Source: Helicobacter sp. 12S02232-10 (GTDB lineage: Bacteria; Campylobacterota; Campylobacteria; Campylobacterales; Helicobacteraceae). From it: 64,000 bases of DNA. This document shows, piece by piece, positions 60,308-64,000 of this stretch; the first letter of the stretch is position 1, and each line of letters starts with the position of its first letter. The stretch lies in contig NZ_MLAQ01000008.1 of NCBI RefSeq assembly GCF_002272895.1, positions 30,823 to 94,822 of the forward strand, given 5' to 3'. Below the pieces are notes generated by a model that did not search any database, was not told where the DNA came from, and worked only from the letters and a program-made list of their open reading frames with translations. Made by a program: the position numbers and the translations under genes.

Positions 60308-63300
60308 TGTTAGCTAAAATCATTGAATTTTCACTCCGTCAAAGGATTATGGCCATCATTTGTGCTTTTGTTTTGCTGTTTTTTGGAACCTATAGTTTTA
60401 TCACTATCCCAATTGATGCATTTCCCGATGTGTCCTCAACGCAAGTCAAGATTGTCTTGAAGTTACCAGGTATGTCACCAGAAGAGATGGAAAATCGGGT
60501 CGTTCGTCCTTTGGAAATGGAACTTTTAGGCTTACAAGGGCAAAAATCTTTGCGAAGCACTTCCAAATATGCCATTGCTGATATCACGATTGATTTTGAT
60601 GATAAAGTCAATATTTATTTAGCTAGGAATATGGTCAATGAAAAGCTTTCAATGATTCTTCCAGAATTACCTGATGGCGTTGATGGCGGGATGGCACCCA
60701 TCGTTACCCCGCTTTCAGATATGTTTATGTTTACCATAGATGGGGATTTGCCCGAAGTAGAAAAACGCCAATTGCTTGATTTTGTGATTCGCCCAGCTTT
60801 ACGTACGATTAAAGGGGTTGCTGATGTGAATTCTTTGGGAGGTTATTCCAGAGCCATCGTGGTTGTCCCAGATTTTAACGATATGGCAAGGCTCGGGATT
60901 TCCATATCCGATCTTGAAAACGCCCTCAAAGCCAATCTCAAAAACGATGGCGCAGGCAGGGTCGATAGAGATGGCGAAACTTTTTTGGTAAAAATCCAAA
61001 CAGCAGCCATCAACGAAGATGAAATCAAAAGCATCACAATACCCACAAATACCGGCTATATCCATATCGGCGATTTTGCCAATGTGATTTCAAACTACCG
61101 CACGAGATTAGGTTTTGTGACCAAAGATGGAATAGGAGAAACGACAGAGGGGTTAGTGCTTTCTTTAAAGGGAGCAAACTCCAAAGAAGTGATTGTTAAT
61201 GTCAAGAAAAAATTAGAAGAATTAAAGCCCCTACTACCCAAAGGCGTAAAAATCAACACCTTCTATGATCGTTCCGAACTCACGCAAAAGGCTGTAGATA
61301 ATGTTTCAAAGACACTCATAGAAGCGATTGTTTTAATCATCATCACGCTATTTTTATTTTTGGGCGATTTACGCGCAGCAGCAGCAGTAAGCGTGATTTT
61401 ACCTCTGTCTTTAGCAGTGGCATTTATTTTGATGAAAAGTAGCGGTATCAGTGCGAACCTGATGAGTTTAGGTGGGCTTGCCATCGCCATTGGTATCCTT
61501 GTAGATTCTGCAGTTGTTGTGGTTGAAAATGCATTTGAAAAACTCAGCACAAACAAATCCACCACCAAGCTCCACGCTCTCTATCGTTCTTGCAAAGAAA
61601 TTGCTGTATCAGTTGTAAGCGGGATTATAATCATCATCATATTCTTTGTTCCCATCCTTTCTCTTGAAGGTTTAGAAGGAAAAATGTTTGGTCCTTTAGC
61701 CTCAAGTATTGTATTTGCCCTCTTAGGGTCTTTAGTGCTCTCCATCACAATTATCCCAGTAGTAAGTTCGATTGTGCTGAAAGTAAAAGAACATAAAGAA
61801 ACATTTTTGACAAGATTTTTTTATCGCCTCTATAATCCAATGCTCAATTTTTCTCTAAACCATTCTAAGATAATGTTTATAGGCGCAGCTATTTTTCTGA
61901 TTGGAAGCTTTTCACTTTTTCCTTTTGTGGGCAAGGCATTTATGCCTACTCTTGATGAAGGAGATGTCGTTTTGACCGTTGAGACCACACCCTCAATTTC
62001 TCTAAATCAGTCCAAAGAGCTGATTTTAAAAATCGAGAAAAAAATCCATCAAAGTATCCCTGAAGTCAAAACAATCGTAGCCAGAACAGGATCAGATGAA
62101 CTTGGTTTGGATTTAGGTGGATTGAATCAAACCGATATGTTCATTTCTTTTAAGCCCAAAGATGAGTGGGAAGTCAAAAACAAAACAGAGCTTATCAATA
62201 AAATTTCAAATTCTTTAGAAGACTTTAAAGGCATCAGCTTTATCTTTACCCAGCCCATTGATATGAGAATATCAGAAATGCTTACAGGTGTTCGCGGGGA
62301 TTTAGCGATCAAGATTTTTGGCGATGATATTGATAAACTCAACGAATTAAGCTCTCAAATCGCAGAGCTTTTAAAAGGCATTCAAGGATCTAGCGAGGTC
62401 TTTACCACACTCAATCAAGGGGTAAATTATCTCTATATCACCCCCGAACGCCACGCAATGGCAAATGTTGGGATTACCAGTGATGAATTTTCTAAATTTA
62501 TGAAGTCTTCTTTAGAAGGCTTGGTTGTCGAATACATTCCCACAGGCTTTGCCCGCACACCTGTCATCATCAGACAAAGCAGTGAAATTTCCACTGACAT
62601 CACAAAGCTAAAGAGCCTTGAAATGGCTTCAAATAGAGGTTATGCTGTCCCCATCACTTCGATTGCAAACATCAGTGAGGTCGATGGACCCGTTACCATT
62701 ATTCGAGAAAACAGCCGTCGTATGAGTGTCGTAAGGAGTAACGTTGTCGATAGGGATTTAGGTGGTTTTGTCGATGAGATAAAAACCAAAGTTGCAAGCC
62801 AAATCAAACTCCCCCAAAATTATTTCATCACCTACGGCGGGCAGTTTGAAAACCAACAGCGTGCCAACGCAAGATTAGCAACCGTAATCCCCATCAGCAT
62901 TTTAGTGATATTTTTTATTCTATTTTTTACCTTTAAAAGTATCCCTTTAGCATTATTGATTCTACTCAACATCCCTTTTGCGATTACAGGTGGTTTGATT
63001 TCATTATTTTTATCAGGCGAATACATTTCAGTGCCTGCAAGCGTTGGTTTTATCGCACTTTTTGGGATTGCTGTGTTAAATGGTGTGGTAATGGTGGGGT
63101 ATTTCAAAGAGCTAATCAAACAAGGAAAAAGCATTGATGAAACCGTTTTGATCGGGGCAAAAAGAAGACTGCGTCCAGTTTTGATGACAGCATTCATCGC
63201 TGCTTTAGGATTAGTGCCGATGTTGCTTTCTCACGGCGTCGGCTCTGAAGTGCAAAAACCTTTGGCAATCGTGGTTTTAGGCGGTTTGGTGACTTCAAGT

Positions 63301-63363
63301 GCTTTGACCTTACTGCTTTTGCCTCCAATGTTTCGCGCACTTGCTAAGAAAATCAAGCTTTAA
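60304..63363 (+). CDS. cznA: CznA-like heavy-metal RND efflux pump
   Basis: This 1019-residue proton-driven HME-RND pump has twelve TM segments, with two large periplasmic loops between TM1-TM2 and TM7-TM8. The family motif in TM4 is AIGILVDSAVVVVEN, with the Asp needed for proton transfer. IPIDAFPDVSSTQVKI follows TM1, and FMPTLDEGDVV follows TM7. The DFG form typical of Co/Zn/Cd pumps is replaced by AIG, but the H. pylori CznA role (Cd, Zn, Ni) is the best context-based guess. GTG 60304 overlaps the cznB stop; ATG 60307 is an alternative start. Confidence 0.92.
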   Translation: MMLAKIIEFSLRQRIMAIICAFVLLFFGTYSFITIPIDAFPDVSSTQVKIVLKLPGMSPEEMENRVVRPLEMELLGLQGQKSLRSTSKYAIADITIDFDDKVNIYLARNMVNEKLSMILPELPDGVDGGMAPIVTPLSDMFMFTIDGDLPEVEKRQLLDFVIRPALRTIKGVADVNSLGGYSRAIVVVPDFNDMARLGISISDLENALKANLKNDGAGRVDRDGETFLVKIQTAAINEDEIKSITIPTNTGYIHIGDFANVISNYRTRLGFVTKDGIGETTEGLVLSLKGANSKEVIVNVKKKLEELKPLLPKGVKINTFYDRSELTQKAVDNVSKTLIEAIVLIIITLFLFLGDLRAAAAVSVILPLSLAVAFILMKSSGISANLMSLGGLAIAIGILVDSAVVVVENAFEKLSTNKSTTKLHALYRSCKEIAVSVVSGIIIIIIFFVPILSLEGLEGKMFGPLASSIVFALLGSLVLSITIIPVVSSIVLKVKEHKETFLTRFFYRLYNPMLNFSLNHSKIMFIGAAIFLIGSFSLFPFVGKAFMPTLDEGDVVLTVETTPSISLNQSKELILKIEKKIHQSIPEVKTIVARTGSDELGLDLGGLNQTDMFISFKPKDEWEVKNKTELINKISNSLEDFKGISFIFTQPIDMRISEMLTGVRGDLAIKIFGDDIDKLNELSSQIAELLKGIQGSSEVFTTLNQGVNYLYITPERHAMANVGITSDEFSKFMKSSLEGLVVEYIPTGFARTPVIIRQSSEISTDITKLKSLEMASNRGYAVPITSIANISEVDGPVTIIRENSRRMSVVRSNVVDRDLGGFVDEIKTKVASQIKLPQNYFITYGGQFENQQRANARLATVIPISILVIFFILFFTFKSIPLALLILLNIPFAITGGLISLFLSGEYISVPASVGFIALFGIAVLNGVVMVGYFKELIKQGKSIDETVLIGAKRRLRPVLMTAFIAALGLVPMLLSHGVGSEVQKPLAIVVLGGLVTSSALTLLLLPPMFRALAKKIKL

Positions 63364-63375
63364 GAGAGGTTCCAA

Positions 63376-63660
63376 ATGGCTTTACTTGAAATTTATGCTG
63401 ATACCAAGCTTAAAGATGGCATTGTAGATAGATTGCTTGAAGATGGCTTTGATGATTTTTATTATTTTGAATGTTACAAATATGCCGCTACTTCTCTACT
63501 TTTGAGCGAAAAAGAACAAGTGAGCGGCAGGAAAGACTATGGACTTTTTAAAATGTTTGTTGCCGATGCAGTTGGTTTGAGTCTTGCAGAGAGAATTTAT
63601 GAGCTTTTTGGAAAAACTGAAGTCCGAATTCTTTTTTATCCTGCCCCAAAAGAACTATAA
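63376..63660 (+). CDS. Small PII-like protein (DUF3240-like) linked to metal efflux
   Basis: This 94-residue protein (LLEIYADTKLKDGIVDRLLEDG, then VRILFYPAPKEL at the end) has the beta-alpha-beta pattern of the DUF3240 family. Those proteins are encoded next to heavy-metal RND pumps and have a PII/ACT-like fold. It lies 12 bp after cznA behind GAGG and should be the last gene of the operon. A regulatory or metal-sensing role is inference. A gene at the same place occurs in H. pylori, from memory. Confidence 0.72.
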   Translation: MALLEIYADTKLKDGIVDRLLEDGFDDFYYFECYKYAATSLLLSEKEQVSGRKDYGLFKMFVADAVGLSLAERIYELFGKTEVRILFYPAPKEL

Positions 63661-64000
63661 ATTCCTTGATAATAAAAGTTTCACAAGCCATTATGGCTCT
63701 AAAGTATCTTTTTACACCTTCACCTTGATAATTTTTATTTAAAATCAATCAGTTTTAAATAAAAATCGACATCAAAATCAAATTTAAATATCAAAATTCC
63801 TCCATATTTTTATCCCAAACAGATTTTTTATCCATTTTTATAATATTATATTTTCATTAAAACTAAAACTATAAATTATCTTAGTAAATCATTTCAACCA
63901 AATTAACCATTAAAATCTCAAAAAAATGTCAATTCAATTGTATAAACTAGGAGTTATAAAAAAATAATTAATGAATAATTTAATAAAAATATGTTTTAAT
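63661..64000. other. AT-rich non-coding end of the window
   Basis: No supportable gene is seen in the last 340 bases. The stretch from 63720 is very AT-rich with repeated AAATTTAA-like and ATTTTTAT-like words but no clear long repeat or hairpin. It may be the upstream region of a gene outside the window. Confidence 0.6.

Noticed and set aside
62832..63197. 121-residue minus-strand frame inside cznA
   Set aside because: It is the mirror of TM segments of cznA and has no start signal.
1..64000. CRISPR array, insertion sequence, prophage or restriction-modification genes
   Set aside because: No regularly spaced repeats, transposase motifs, phage structural genes or methylase motifs were seen in any frame.

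Overview
The window looks like a chromosomal segment of a Helicobacter species (Campylobacterota) other than H. pylori. It is AT-rich with very short intergenic gaps. Many blocks follow, from memory, the H. pylori gene order: cheW-cheA-cheV, glmU-fliP, rluD-lipoprotein-trmB-ftsE-ftsX-envC-like-flaG-fliD-fliS, ppk, pyrD-M16 peptidase-dapA-SDR, pgsA, ddl-hydrolase-murF-HIT, hydABCDE, panD-ybaB, ispA-surE, queD-queE, gpmI-glyS-cznCBA. The argC gene (arginine synthesis) and an EAL-domain protein argue for a species outside the H. pylori group. No insertion sequence, prophage, CRISPR array, rRNA or restriction system was seen; the window is core chromosome.

Layout. 1-9.8 kb: tail of a PBP2-like gene, serB, a frameshifted MTHFR-like gene, then a long minus-strand run (thiS, argC, LpxH-like, cheV, cheA, cheW), glmU, and divergent fliP. 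9.8-20.3 kb: a CAT-anticodon tRNA whose 5' half is also the 3' end of rodA. Divergent from rodA is a division/flagellar run: rluD-like, FN3 lipoprotein, trmB, ftsE, ftsX, a degenerate LytM (EnvC-like) protein, then flaG, fliD, fliS and a small helical protein behind a sigma28-like promoter. 20.3-34.5 kb: yggS and ubiD (minus), a small OMP, ppk, gamma-carbonic anhydrase, pyrD, M16 peptidase, dapA, a FabL-like reductase, a 578-bp gene-free gap with inverted repeats, a six-TM orphan, pgsA, rseP, xseA. 34.5-39.4 kb (minus): ddl, hydrolase, acylphosphatase, murF, HIT protein, ankyrin protein. 39.6-46.7 kb: [NiFe] hydrogenase operon hydABCDE followed 7 bp later by an EAL protein. 46.7-52.2 kb: panD, ybaB, PDZ protein, ispA, surE, lipoprotein, queD, queE. 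52.2-64 kb: gpmI and a lysozyme-like secreted protein (minus), glyS, a porin-like OMP, the metal efflux operon cznCBA with a small DUF3240-like protein, then AT-rich non-coding DNA.

How the genes work together. Envelope growth and division are well represented: PBP2 tail, rodA, murF, ddl, glmU, and ftsEX with an EnvC-like activator. Motility genes are cheVAW, fliP and flaG-fliD-fliS. Respiratory H2 uptake is the hyd operon. Metal export is cznCBA. Most starts within runs show 1-4 bp overlaps (ATGA, GTGA, TAATG) that suggest translational coupling. No clearly new large system was recognised. The best leads are the rodA/tRNA overlap, the T9 tract in the flaG promoter spacer, the EAL protein tied to hydrogenase, the structured gap at 30.3-30.6 kb, the frameshift at a slippery heptamer in the MTHFR-like gene, and the small gene after fliS.
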